A stretch of DNA of 64,000 bases, from contig NZ_JBBODF010000001.1 of NCBI RefSeq assembly GCF_038002825.1, forward strand, positions 4,712,001 through 4,776,000. Direction: 5' to 3'. This document shows, one piece after another, positions 1 through 7,711 of this stretch (the stretch's first letter is position 1; each line of letters starts with the position of its first letter). Below the pieces are notes generated by a model. The model saw only the letters and a list, made by a program, of their open reading frames with translations, did no database searches and was not told where the DNA came from. The stretch is from Paenibacillus sp. FSL H8-0048. GTDB taxonomy: Bacteria; Bacillota; Bacilli; Paenibacillales; Paenibacillaceae. The position numbers were made by a program, and so were the translations under genes.

Positions 1-141
1 AATGGAGCCCCCCCGTCCTATACGATGTCCAGGCTGAAGCGTAGTCATCCGTCCGTTCTTGTCCGTGGTGGAGAACAATGGCAGCATCACACTGTGCTCT
101 TGCTGCCCGTGTTTTTGCTGACCCTCCGAAGCATCCCTCAT
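1..141 (-). CDS. N-terminal fragment of an unidentified protein, possibly Ser/Thr kinase-like
   Basis: A minus-strand frame stays open from an ATG at 141 to the left edge. The ATG at 147 lies only 3 nt from the GGAGG at 151-155, while the ATG at 141 has a 9-nt spacer, so 141 is preferred. The readable part is hydrophilic and ends in LQPGHRIGRGGSI, which resembles the start of a protein-kinase glycine-rich loop. That resemblance rests on about a dozen residues and is a guess. The gene is cut by the window edge and nothing more can be said about its function. Confidence 0.4.
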   Translation of the reverse strand, partial: MRDASEGQQKHGQQEHSVMLPLFSTTDKNGRMTTLQPGHRIGRGGSI

Positions 142-147
142 CGACAT

Positions 148-474
148 CGCCCTCCCGAAGAAGATGTTATTTTTGTACTCAGTCATGCCTAACTTCACCC
201 TCAATACTTCATACCGATATTTTAACACTATAAGGTTATCCGCTGTAAATACCTTCAAATTGACAGCGATTATATTTAGTGAACTTGGTCTACCGGTTCA
301 GATTGATCAGGTAGGAGAATTTTTACCTGATTCTTGCTATGATTGTGGGAAGAGAAAAGCTTTGCATACAGCGTCATTGTAGATTGGAGCTGGATTTTCC
401 TTAACTTTTAATACCCAAACGGCAAGAAAAACTCGAATAACTGAAATCTAAATATAGAAGGTGGATAAATCAAA
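148..474. other. AT-rich intergenic stretch without a convincing gene
   Basis: The only open frame here (about 72 codons on +) has no ribosome binding site and no recognisable motif. A perfect 8-bp inverted repeat (ATCAGGTA at 306-313, TACCTGAT at 324-331) could form a small hairpin but has no T-run. The region separates two divergent genes and probably holds their promoters. Confidence 0.4.
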
Positions 475-1062
475 ATGAGAGATTTTATATTTATCATAGG
501 TCCAAGTGGTGTAGGGAAAACAACATTAGCAAAACAGCTTTTTCAACATTACAGGAGTGTGTATATAGAACAAAATATGATTCCTGAATTTCTTACTCTT
601 GATGGGAATTATGAGATTACTGGAGAATTGGAAGAAGAAACTCTATGGTCAAATACAGTCGTTCTTCTGAAGAATTTCAATAAGCTGGGGTATGGGAATA
701 TTATCGGATTAGATTTTGATGACCTCAGGACAAGAGATATTCCAGAAGTATTTAAAGGATTCAACTACATAACTTTAAAGCTTATTTGTAGTGATTACCA
801 GCAGAACCTAAAGCAAATGATTAATCGTGAGAGTGGAGGTTTAGTAGATACTGAATTACTTGAAAAAATGTATTTAACGATTCCGTCAAGACGGTTACTG
901 ATTAATGAATATGAGATTGATGTTAAAGAAAAAACACCAAAACAAGTCATGCAAGAGGCGATTGAACTTATAGATAGTGCTACGATTTCACTAGAGTATG
1001 AATATATTAAGCCTGAAAAGGAAGAATTTTATTCATGGGTATTCAGTAATGGGTTAAGGTAG
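475..1062 (+). CDS. P-loop kinase-like protein
   Basis: This is a 195-residue cytoplasmic protein that opens with a Walker A loop, GPSGVGKTTLA, at residues 9-19, after a short hydrophobic strand (FIFII). That is the arrangement of small nucleotide, shikimate and antibiotic phosphotransferase kinases. No lid or substrate motif of a named family is evident, so the substrate is unknown. The start is supported by GAAGGTGG upstream of the ATG. The gene is much AT-richer than the regulators that follow and ends 46 bp before the AraC gene start, which suggests separate acquisition. A guanylate-kinase-like or AAA-type role cannot be excluded. Confidence 0.65.
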   Translation: MRDFIFIIGPSGVGKTTLAKQLFQHYRSVYIEQNMIPEFLTLDGNYEITGELEEETLWSNTVVLLKNFNKLGYGNIIGLDFDDLRTRDIPEVFKGFNYITLKLICSDYQQNLKQMINRESGGLVDTELLEKMYLTIPSRRLLINEYEIDVKEKTPKQVMQEAIELIDSATISLEYEYIKPEKEEFYSWVFSNGLR

Positions 1063-1108
1063 CTTTAAAAGGGTTATGGCCCTGGTTCACGAATGGAGTG
1101 ATTCAAAC

Positions 1109-1873
1109 ATGATGAATTTATATGGAGCGGAGCATCATTTGATGGTGGTGTCCGATTCAATTGATGCGGAAGAGCACCGGCATTCTTTTTTACAGGTGAC
1201 GATCTCATTAACGGGCGAATTTGACATTGAGGTGGCGGGGCAAGGCTTGCGTTGTCCAGGTATCATTATCAATTCGAACGCCGTTCATCGCTTAAAAGAG
1301 GCAGGACACCCGCTGATGCTCCTTCTGATCGACAGCACCTCTGAGCTGGCGGCAAGCTTCAAGCGGATTCTGGAGGGGCAGCAATTTTATGTATTTCCGC
1401 AAGGAATGATGAACAGCATTCGCGAATTTGTGCAAGAGAAATATGCTGGCGTTAAGGACCCGGACAGCTATCGTTCTTTTCTGGGGCAACTCCTGATGCT
1501 AATGGGCGTAGAGCAGGTGAACACCGCTATTGCTGATCCGAGAATCAGAGAGTTTATTCAGCTCATCAAAGATTGCACCGACTCCGAACACTCTGTCAGC
1601 CAATACGCCCGGCAGTTAGGCTTGTCCAACAGCAGATTGTCGCATCTCTTCAAAGAGAATACAGGTATGTCGCTTAGTGGGTACATGGTGCTGCACAAGC
1701 TGCAGAAGGCCGTCTATTTGATTTTTGCGGGGCTCAGCATTACGGATGCGGCGATGGCTGCAGGCTTTGACAGTCCGTCCCACTTAGCTGCTACCAGCAG
1801 GCAGTTGCTGGGCATGACGGCGAAGGATATCCGTAAAGATAGCGTCTTTTTAAAAGTTTCCAGCCTGCATTAA
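1109..1873 (+). CDS. AraC family transcriptional regulator
   Basis: A transcription factor with an N-terminal cupin-like sensor region (to about residue 140) and a C-terminal double helix-turn-helix (about 155-245). The DNA-binding part shows the AraC pattern SQYARQLGLSNSRLSHLFKE, followed by a second helix pair around ITDAAMAAGFDSPSHLAATSR. The frame is open 11 codons further upstream (ATG 1076), but the ATG at 1109 has GGAGTG at a good distance and is chosen. It sits 29 bp before a transglutaminase-like gene and is probably co-transcribed with it. The inducer is unknown. Confidence 0.85.
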   Translation: MMNLYGAEHHLMVVSDSIDAEEHRHSFLQVTISLTGEFDIEVAGQGLRCPGIIINSNAVHRLKEAGHPLMLLLIDSTSELAASFKRILEGQQFYVFPQGMMNSIREFVQEKYAGVKDPDSYRSFLGQLLMLMGVEQVNTAIADPRIREFIQLIKDCTDSEHSVSQYARQLGLSNSRLSHLFKENTGMSLSGYMVLHKLQKAVYLIFAGLSITDAAMAAGFDSPSHLAATSRQLLGMTAKDIRKDSVFLKVSSLH

Positions 1874-1902
1874 ACTTACAATGGGTGCAGGAGGTGTGTT
1901 CC

Positions 1903-2625
1903 ATGAGTGCATACTTGAAGGAATCGGAATTGCTGAACCATTCTCACCTGTTGATCCAGCAAATTGTTCACAGCCGCCGGTGGGATTCGATGTCCAGGAA
2001 GGAACAGATTCTCGGCATCTATAACTACGTTCGTGACGAAATCCGATTTGGCTACAACCGGGCGGACGATATTCCGGCCTCGGACGTATTGCAGGATGGC
2101 TACGGCCAGTGTAATACAAAGGGTGTGCTGTTTATGGCGTTGCTAAGGGCAGTGGGCGTACCATGCCGTATGCATGGATTTGCTATTGATAAGAAGCTGC
2201 AAAAGGGGGCCATGAAAGGGTGGTATTACTGGTTGTCCCCCCGGGAGATCATTCATAGCTGGGTTGAAGTGCTATATGAAGAGAAGTGGTTGAATATTGA
2301 GGGATTTATACTGGACGTTCCTTATTTAACCAAGCTTCAGCAAAAATTTGAGCAGTGTACGGGTTCCTTTTGCGGGTATGGCGTTGCGACTGATAATTTT
2401 CAAAAGCCGGATATCTATTGGAACGAGAATGACACCTACGTGCAAAAAGAAGGCATCGTTCAGGATTTCGGCATTTACGACAGCCCCGATGCCTTCTTCA
2501 AGGCTCATCCGCAAGGGCTCAGCCCGATCAAGAAAATCGTCTACACCAGGGTGGTCCGGCATCTGATGAACCGGAACGTTGGCCGCATCAGGCAGGGGGA
2601 AGGATCATTTGATAGAATGGAGTGA
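1903..2625 (+). CDS. Transglutaminase-like domain protein
   Basis: The protein has 240 residues. A papain-like transglutaminase core is visible: the catalytic Cys in GYGQCNTKG (residue 70), His in IIHSWVEV (118) and a downstream Asp around ILDVP (138). Such bacterial proteins are proteases or peptide-processing amidases more often than cross-linkers. There is no signal peptide, so it is likely cytoplasmic. The frame reads upstream to a GTG at 1885, but GGAGG sits 8 nt before the ATG at 1903, which fixes the start. It lies between an AraC regulator and an XRE-TPR regulator on the same strand with tight spacing, so a shared operon is probable. Confidence 0.75.
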   Translation: MSAYLKESELLNHSHLLIQQIVHSRRWDSMSRKEQILGIYNYVRDEIRFGYNRADDIPASDVLQDGYGQCNTKGVLFMALLRAVGVPCRMHGFAIDKKLQKGAMKGWYYWLSPREIIHSWVEVLYEEKWLNIEGFILDVPYLTKLQQKFEQCTGSFCGYGVATDNFQKPDIYWNENDTYVQKEGIVQDFGIYDSPDAFFKAHPQGLSPIKKIVYTRVVRHLMNRNVGRIRQGEGSFDRME

Positions 2626-2657
2626 TATATAGGTTCAAGAAGGCAGAGGGGTGTCTT

Positions 2658-3959
2658 ATGCTCAAGGAACGTATCGAGCTTCTGTGCAAGAAGAAGCAAA
2701 TATCGAGGAAAGACCTCGTGGAGGGACTTGTTACACAGGCTCATTTTGCCAATATATTGGCAGGCAGGTATCCGTTGGCTGACGATTTGGCGGAGCATAT
2801 TGCGGGCCGTCTAGGCGTCCCCGTCAGTTATTTAACCGCCGCAGCTACTTCGGATGAGCAGACGCTGAAGCGGGCGGAGCACATTTTCCAGACGATGTCC
2901 GAGGGGGCCGTGTCCGAAAGCTACGTGGATGCTCTGGACGACCGGGATGATGCACTCGTCGTAGAGTTAACGACTGCCCTTATGAAAGCTGTTTACTATC
3001 AGCAGATCAACGATCAGACCGCTTACGACTACTTGCATCAATCCTACCTGAATCATTATTTGGAGAAGTACGGAAAGCCTGACGAAGTCGAGCTGCCATT
3101 ACCCTTAAAAAAAGCGCTCCTGCTGTACAAAATCCAGTATTTCCGTTCCAAAAACCTGTTTTACAACGTGCTGGATGATGTGAACCGCTTAATCGGGCTG
3201 GTAGAACCGGGGACGGAAGTATGGCTCATGGCGCAGAACATCAGAATGGAATCATGCATTCTGCTGAAGCAGTTCGAGCAGGCAAAACAGGTATTCGAGC
3301 AAACCATGCAGCAAATCGTGGATGATCGGCTATTTCACCGTTTATCCGGCCTGTATGTGGCATACAGCGGCTATTGTTTTGCAATGGGCCTTGTGCAGGA
3401 AGCATTGCGTTCTCTGTCGATGGCCGAAGCCAACCTCGTCTATTTGCAGCAGCCAGGCGATGTAATCACGACCATTATGAACAACCGGATTGTTATGCTC
3501 ACGATGACTGGGGAGCTGGATAGAGCGCTGGATGAAATCGTCCGTTTCGAGGCAATAATCGCCAATGAGCCGGAGGAGACCCGGAAGAAGCTTGAGCCAG
3601 TTACGATCATTTACCGGTGTGAAGCCGCTTTTGCCCAGAAAAATTGGGGATTGCTTAGTCACGGAATTGAGAGGCTGCGAATTTCCCAAACCAATACGGA
3701 TCAGGAGATGGCGCTAACCTTCTATGAAAGCCAGCTGGCGTTGTCCCAAGGAGACACGGAGAGATTCCAAAGCCTTGCGCTGGAATGCTTGCCTTATTTC
3801 GAATCCAATCATCACGAGATGCGTCTTGAGCAGCTGTACGAAGCATTGGCAGTCGTGTGTGAGGAGGGCCGCCGCTATAAGGAATCGTCCATGTACTACC
3901 GGAAGCTGGTCTATCTATTAAGGAATAATGGCGGGGGAGGGCCCTCCCGTCAGGTTTAA
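2658..3959 (+). CDS. XRE-family regulator with C-terminal TPR-like repeats (RRNPP-like)
   Basis: A 433-residue protein with an N-terminal helix-turn-helix (residues 1-60, KKKQISRKDLVEGLVTQAHFANILAGRYP) followed by about 350 residues of antiparallel helices typical of tetratricopeptide repeats. This is the architecture of Rgg/PlcR/AimR-type regulators, which often bind short exported peptides. The frame runs back to a GTG overlapping the previous stop, but GAGGGG precedes the ATG at 2658, which aligns with the usual HTH start. No obvious pheromone precursor is seen just downstream. It may read a peptide made elsewhere, or act on the adjacent transglutaminase-like gene. Confidence 0.75.
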   Translation: MLKERIELLCKKKQISRKDLVEGLVTQAHFANILAGRYPLADDLAEHIAGRLGVPVSYLTAAATSDEQTLKRAEHIFQTMSEGAVSESYVDALDDRDDALVVELTTALMKAVYYQQINDQTAYDYLHQSYLNHYLEKYGKPDEVELPLPLKKALLLYKIQYFRSKNLFYNVLDDVNRLIGLVEPGTEVWLMAQNIRMESCILLKQFEQAKQVFEQTMQQIVDDRLFHRLSGLYVAYSGYCFAMGLVQEALRSLSMAEANLVYLQQPGDVITTIMNNRIVMLTMTGELDRALDEIVRFEAIIANEPEETRKKLEPVTIIYRCEAAFAQKNWGLLSHGIERLRISQTNTDQEMALTFYESQLALSQGDTERFQSLALECLPYFESNHHEMRLEQLYEALAVVCEEGRRYKESSMYYRKLVYLLRNNGGGGPSRQV

Positions 3960-4175
3960 ATACAAAATTTTAGAGCCGGTGGAGCATTGAATAACGTCTA
4001 AGGCCCTTAGTTTTGCAAGAAAGCCCCATTTGGGAAAAAAAGAAGCTTGAATCGGAAGGAAAACCCGCGTTACCGCTCACTTGTTTGTAAGTCGCCGATA
4101 CTATTGTCCGGGTTAATGGCAATCGTATACAGTTAAGATACAACGACAAATCAAACGAAGAGAGGCGTGAAGCAT

Positions 4176-4592
4176 ATGTGGGGATTATTCGGCAAAAAGA
4201 AGGAACCGCAGGATCGTCTGGAGAAGGCAACACAGGCCATGAACAAAGGGATGTCGGGGCTGGTTATGAAAACTATGGTCTCCAAAGAACACAGGAATCT
4301 CATTAACCAAGGCCTGGATACCGCGAAGCGGGCGCAATTGGCAGCAAGCGGCACCGTGCCGCTTAGCGCAACCGTTGTCGTCTTATCCGTGACGGATACA
4401 GGAAAGCTCATTAACTTCGATCCGATCCTCGTCCTCGTGTTGAACGTGACAGAGAACGATGGGAGCACGTATCAGAAGACATTAGAAACGCTCGTATCGA
4501 AAATTCAAATTCCGCGCGCCGGAGACCGGGTCGGCTTGGGCCACAACCCGGCGAATCCGTCCGAGCTTATGTATATGGGGCTGCTGCCATAG
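4176..4592 (+). CDS. Hypothetical protein with basic N-terminus
   Basis: A 138-residue protein beginning MWGLFGKKKEPQDRLEKA, then a helical stretch (to about residue 50) and a beta-rich C-terminal part ending in a compact domain (about 65-138, with DRVGLGHNPANPSELMYMGLLP). I do not recognise a named family. The last part looks like the small beta-barrel domain seen in Gram-positive proteins of unknown function. The alternative GTG at 4167 lies only 1 nt after AGAGG, whereas the ATG at 4176 has a 10-nt spacer. It is a single-gene unit with its own strong terminator. Confidence 0.65.
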   Translation: MWGLFGKKKEPQDRLEKATQAMNKGMSGLVMKTMVSKEHRNLINQGLDTAKRAQLAASGTVPLSATVVVLSVTDTGKLINFDPILVLVLNVTENDGSTYQKTLETLVSKIQIPRAGDRVGLGHNPANPSELMYMGLLP

Positions 4593-4627
4593 AAGCTTTG
4601 AGGAGCTAGGGTCGATGTCATTGGTGG

Positions 4628-4676
4628 AAAACAGGGAGAGTCAGGCCTTTGACGGTTCTGATTCTCCCTGTTTTAT
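4628..4676. terminator. Bidirectional rho-independent terminator
   Basis: Stem AACAGGGAGAGTCAG pairs almost perfectly with CTGATTCTCCCTGTTT across a short loop. T-runs lie on both sides (TTTTAT on +, TTTTCC on -), so it serves the gene ending at 4592 and the RidA-like gene converging from the right. Confidence 0.85.
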
Positions 4677-4714
4677 ATGAATAGGTTATTTCCAGGCTAT
4701 CCAGCCGCACGGAT

Positions 4715-5095
4715 TCATAAGTGCGCCACAGCCCGCACCTCTACCCACTGTTCCGGAAATGCCAGGTAAGTCACCCCGATCATGCTTCCTGCCGGCCGAT
4801 GCTCTCCGACATACTTTTTGAACAGTTCGATCGCGGTTTCCCCGTGCTCCTGCGCATTCGTCAGATACAGCTCCACGTAAGCCAGATTATCCTTGGTCGC
4901 TCCGAACTCTTGTAACACGGTATCCAGATTCTTCAGTGTCTGCGTCATTTGTGCCTGAATATCGCCTGCTCCGACGAAGTTGCCCTCCGCATCATGGGAG
5001 AACTGTCCCGAGATATACAGCGTGTTGTCGACAAGGTACCCCTGCGAGATTCCGTGATCCCAGAGGGTATGGTTGTACGTTCGAATGGTGGTCAT
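4715..5095 (-). CDS. RidA/YjgF family protein lacking the canonical arginine
   Basis: At 126 residues it matches the chorismate-mutase-like RidA fold, with GYLVDNTLYISGQ near the N-terminus and LKNLDTVLQEFGATKDNLAYVELYLT in the middle. In RidA proper, which hydrolyses reactive enamine/imine intermediates, the active-site arginine lies in PARSCVEV. Here the matching stretch reads PAGSMIGV, so that arginine is Gly. It therefore probably belongs to one of the Rid subgroups without imine deaminase activity. It is transcribed divergently from an HxlR regulator with inverted repeats in between. Confidence 0.85.
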   Translation of the reverse strand: MTTIRTYNHTLWDHGISQGYLVDNTLYISGQFSHDAEGNFVGAGDIQAQMTQTLKNLDTVLQEFGATKDNLAYVELYLTNAQEHGETAIELFKKYVGEHRPAGSMIGVTYLAFPEQWVEVRAVAHL

Positions 5096-5106
5096 TGCTT
5101 TAGCCC

Positions 5107-5124
5107 CTTTACTTCAAAGTAAAG
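5107..5124. promoter_or_regulatory. Inverted repeat in the RidA-like leader
   Basis: CTTTACTT, 2 nt, AAGTAAAG: a perfect 8-bp inverted repeat 12 bp before the RidA-like start codon. The TACT/AGTA half-sites resemble those described for HxlR-family regulators such as YodB, so binding by the divergent HxlR protein is a reasonable inference. Confidence 0.5.
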
Positions 5125-5150
5125 CTATTATAGACTGAGCAGAAATAAAG

Positions 5151-5193
5151 GGATAGTACGCACAAACAAGTGGGCTACTATCCGAAAGGATAG
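5151..5193. promoter_or_regulatory. Triple GGATAG half-site cluster (putative HxlR operator)
   Basis: GGATAGTA (5151-5158), TACTATCC (5176-5183) and GGATAG (5188-5193) form two overlapping perfect inverted repeats directly before the HxlR start. The spacing suggests alternative dimer placement or a looped arrangement for autoregulation. Confidence 0.5.
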
Positions 5194-5200
5194 CGTGAAC

Positions 5201-5536
5201 ATGGGTATTTCTGATCTGAAGGGCAAGGAAACGGTAATCCAAGACACGCCGTTTGGTTATACGATGTCGGTGATCGGCGGGAAGTGGAAGATGGCGATTC
5301 TGTATCTGCTATCCGCCAAGCCGTCGATCCGATTCAACGAAATGCAGAGACAGCTCGGAGCGGTGACGTACAAGGTTCTCAGCGCGCAGCTTAAGGAATT
5401 AGAGGCTGACGGGCTGGTGAAGCGCGTGGAGTATCCGCAGATTCCGCCCAAAGTGGAGTATTCGCTGACACCGAAAGGGCAGACTCTGCTGCCTGTATTG
5501 GAGCAGCTATGTGAGTGGGGAGCACAGAACCGGTGA
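5201..5536 (+). CDS. HxlR family winged-helix regulator
   Basis: A 111-residue winged helix. The family signature is clear: TPFGYTMSVIGGKWKMAILYLL, then IRFNEMQRQLGAVTYKVLSAQLKELEADGLVKRVEYPQIPPKVEYSLTPKG. HxlR proteins respond to electrophiles, formaldehyde or redox signals; there is no Cys near residue 6 as in YodB, so the trigger is unclear. A GTG at 5195 is in frame, but AAAGGA is placed better for the ATG at 5201. It faces the RidA-like gene and probably controls it. Confidence 0.9.
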   Translation: MGISDLKGKETVIQDTPFGYTMSVIGGKWKMAILYLLSAKPSIRFNEMQRQLGAVTYKVLSAQLKELEADGLVKRVEYPQIPPKVEYSLTPKGQTLLPVLEQLCEWGAQNR

Positions 5537-5556
5537 AGTCCACGGTGGTTTACGAT

Positions 5557-6039
5557 TTACCTCATATCCTCCACAAAATAACAAATGTTCTTATTCGGAT
5601 AATACAGAACAACTAATCGGTCAGATTCGTAATTGAAGTCTTGCCACGAGTAAACTCCATTGAAATCTGGCGTTTTATCTTCAGGAACATCTAAAGGCTG
5701 TAATGTGTTTTCCACATATTTTTGAATATCTCTATCATTATCATGAAGATTATCCCCGGAATATTGTTCAATCCTCTTTCTTCCGCCGTATGGCTGTACT
5801 ATTGAAGACAGTTGTTTTTCTTTCGTTCTAAAAATAGTATAACGCACTCCATCGCCACGAAATCCCCCTTGATTAGTATATTGATCAAGTTCTTTGAATG
5901 TGGAAGGCAATTGTAGTTGCCAATTATGCTCATATTGACTTTTGTGCGTGATAGAGCTTTTTGCTTCGTTCCATAGATATGCCGGAATCGCAACAGCCAT
6001 TATAACAACAATAACCACGAATGTATTGATTACTTTCAT
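5557..6039 (-). CDS. Hypothetical membrane-anchored or exported protein
   Basis: A 160-residue protein with one hydrophobic segment at the N-terminus (MKVINTFVVIVVIMAVAIPAYLW), then a soluble extracellular domain rich in Tyr and Asp. There is no lipobox Cys, so it is either anchored or processed after AYLWNEAKSS. The longer ATG at 6045 directly abuts GGAGG, whereas the ATG at 6039 has a 6-nt spacer. The family is not recognised. The gene is AT-rich compared with its neighbours and converges on the HxlR gene with only 20 bp between them. Confidence 0.6.
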   Translation of the reverse strand: MKVINTFVVIVVIMAVAIPAYLWNEAKSSITHKSQYEHNWQLQLPSTFKELDQYTNQGGFRGDGVRYTIFRTKEKQLSSIVQPYGGRKRIEQYSGDNLHDNDRDIQKYVENTLQPLDVPEDKTPDFNGVYSWQDFNYESDRLVVLYYPNKNICYFVEDMR

Positions 6040-6216
6040 TTCCATCCTCCAGAGGCCTATTCTAATTAAACATCTTGTACTGTTTTCAATTATTTTCTAT
6101 TATTTATAATATATTAACACGTACAAAATAATAAAACACTTTGCTAAGGAGGTGGCAGAGTCGCAGCAGAGCGTATGCTACGTGTAGCTAAAAATGTGCT
6201 GAAGGAGTTAGTATAA

Positions 6217-6540
6217 GTGAAGTACTTTTACGGAGTATTATCTATTTTGGGGCTCGTCTTGCCCTATTCGCAATTCATCCCTTGGATCACGCACAATGGT
6301 CTCGATGTGCCTCTCCTATGGGAAGCCATAACCAGTACGCGTATCGGAGCTTTTGCATGGATGGATGTTTTAGTTACCGTGATTGTCCTTCTGGGATTCA
6401 TTTGGTTAGAAGGCACCAGAAAGAGAATGAAGTATCTATGGCTGCCGATTGCAGGTACGCTACTGGTAGGTCCTTCAATGGGTCTTCCCTTATTTCTGTT
6501 GCTTAGACAAATACATATGGAGAGTGGGGATAAAAAATGA
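6217..6540 (+). CDS. DUF2834-type small membrane protein
   Basis: A 107-residue protein with three hydrophobic segments (about 3-22, 47-64 and 75-97). The pattern YGVLSILGLVLPYSQFIPW ... FAWMDVLVTVIVLLGFIWLEG matches DUF2834 membrane proteins, whose function is unknown. It starts at GTG, supported by AAGGAG 10 nt upstream. Its stop overlaps the start of the acetyltransferase gene (ATGA), so the two are translationally coupled. Confidence 0.75.
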   Translation: MKYFYGVLSILGLVLPYSQFIPWITHNGLDVPLLWEAITSTRIGAFAWMDVLVTVIVLLGFIWLEGTRKRMKYLWLPIAGTLLVGPSMGLPLFLLLRQIHMESGDKK

Positions 6541-7091
6541 GTTTTAATGAATCCTTTCAAGAATTTCCTCTTATCGAAACAGAACGTTTATTATTGCGCC
6601 AACTTCAATCCGAGGATGCAGAAGCTTACTTTAATTATTTCTCTAACAATGAAGTAACAATGTTTTGGGGATATGATTGTCCAAAGGATGTAAAGACAGT
6701 TGCTAACACCTTTGTTCGCTTTAGTAATGCGTTTAAGAGAAAAGAAATGATTGTTTGGGGAATAGCTGAAAAGGGGACTGACAAGATTATTGGCACGTGT
6801 ATATTGAGTAACTTTGTAAGAGGGTCAATGGCCAATATCAGTTATAACCTGTCACAAGAACATTGGAAAAAGGGCTTTATGTTAGAATCATTAGGCGCCA
6901 TAATTCCTTTTGGGTTTAGAAATTTAGGATTGCATCGTATTCAAGCAATGGTAATGCCTGAGAATCATGCATCAATAAATCTATTGGAAAAATGTAATTT
7001 TAAAAAGGAAGGTTTGTTAAGAGCATACTCTTTTGGCACCTTGTTTACCGATACTTTCATATTCTCACTCCTGGCTGAGGAGCTCAATTAA
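6537..7091 (+). CDS. GNAT family N-acetyltransferase (RimJ/RimL type)
   Basis: A 184-residue acetyl-CoA-dependent acyltransferase. The opening FPLIETERLLLRQLQSEDAEAYFNYFSN and the late MVMPENHASINLLEKCNFKKEGLLRAYSF are the hallmarks of the RimJ/RimL subgroup, which acetylates ribosomal protein N-termini or small amines. The substrate here is unknown. It overlaps the DUF2834 gene by 4 bp and shares its low GC content, so the pair probably moved together. Confidence 0.9.
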   Translation: MSFNESFQEFPLIETERLLLRQLQSEDAEAYFNYFSNNEVTMFWGYDCPKDVKTVANTFVRFSNAFKRKEMIVWGIAEKGTDKIIGTCILSNFVRGSMANISYNLSQEHWKKGFMLESLGAIIPFGFRNLGLHRIQAMVMPENHASINLLEKCNFKKEGLLRAYSFGTLFTDTFIFSLLAEELN

Positions 7092-7234
7092 TTCGTAGTT
7101 CTCGGAGTTTAGTATTATATGACTCTGATTGCACTACGATTAATACGGCTACCAAAGAAAAGGCGGGATACCGGAATACGGTTCCACCTCCAGAGAATAT
7201 TCATTACCAAATCTTCATCTGTCTGATGCGCGGG

Positions 7235-7474
7235 TTATCCTACACCATCGCCTTCTAGTAGGGAGTAGAAATTATCGCGGTCTTCATCATCAAATTTGCC
7301 AAGCGATTGTACCCTGGTGAATTTATGTCCGCCATTCATGTCGATCTCCTCACCATAACTGTTATAGAGCGCAATCATATGGCCGTCCCGATTCCGCTCT
7401 ATATACCCGTAACAAGCTGCCTCGGGCTCTTCCCCGAAAAAGAGTGAAAAACTGATTTTGTCCACGCTATTCAT
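7235..7474 (-). CDS. Small hypothetical protein
   Basis: A 79-residue acidic cytoplasmic protein with a good GAAAGGGAG ribosome binding site. It has an aromatic-rich N-terminal half (YGYIERNRDGHMIALYNSYGEEI) and an Asp-rich C-terminus (FDDEDRDNFYSLLEGDG). It carries no known domain and stands alone between a GNAT gene and the large fusion gene. It could be an orphan immunity-type protein like others in the window, but the sequence alone does not show that. Confidence 0.55.
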   Translation of the reverse strand: MNSVDKISFSLFFGEEPEAACYGYIERNRDGHMIALYNSYGEEIDMNGGHKFTRVQSLGKFDDEDRDNFYSLLEGDGVG

Positions 7475-7711
7475 ACAGATCTCCCTTTCTTATTCCTAAT
7501 GAATCTGAAGACTATTTTACGTGACACTGGCCCCATTGGAAAAAGCGATATCACGCTGCATCCCCGGATTTTCATTCCTGTTCAGAAATCATGAGGGGTC
7601 CCCTTCTGCTATCGCGAAAAGCTATGACCAATCATGCTTTTTTCATATAACCTGGATTTCTTGCCTTCATGCTATACTCAGTACACTAAAAAGTTGTAAG
7701 GAGATGTAGCG

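Noticed and set aside
164..382. 72-codon plus-strand frame near the left edge
   Set aside because: No ribosome binding site, no motif, AT-rich intergenic composition.
7475..7711. A SAM or other riboswitch before the MetE-like fusion gene
   Set aside because: MetE relatives are often under S-box control, but the leader shows neither the S-box conserved blocks nor an anti-terminator/terminator pair.
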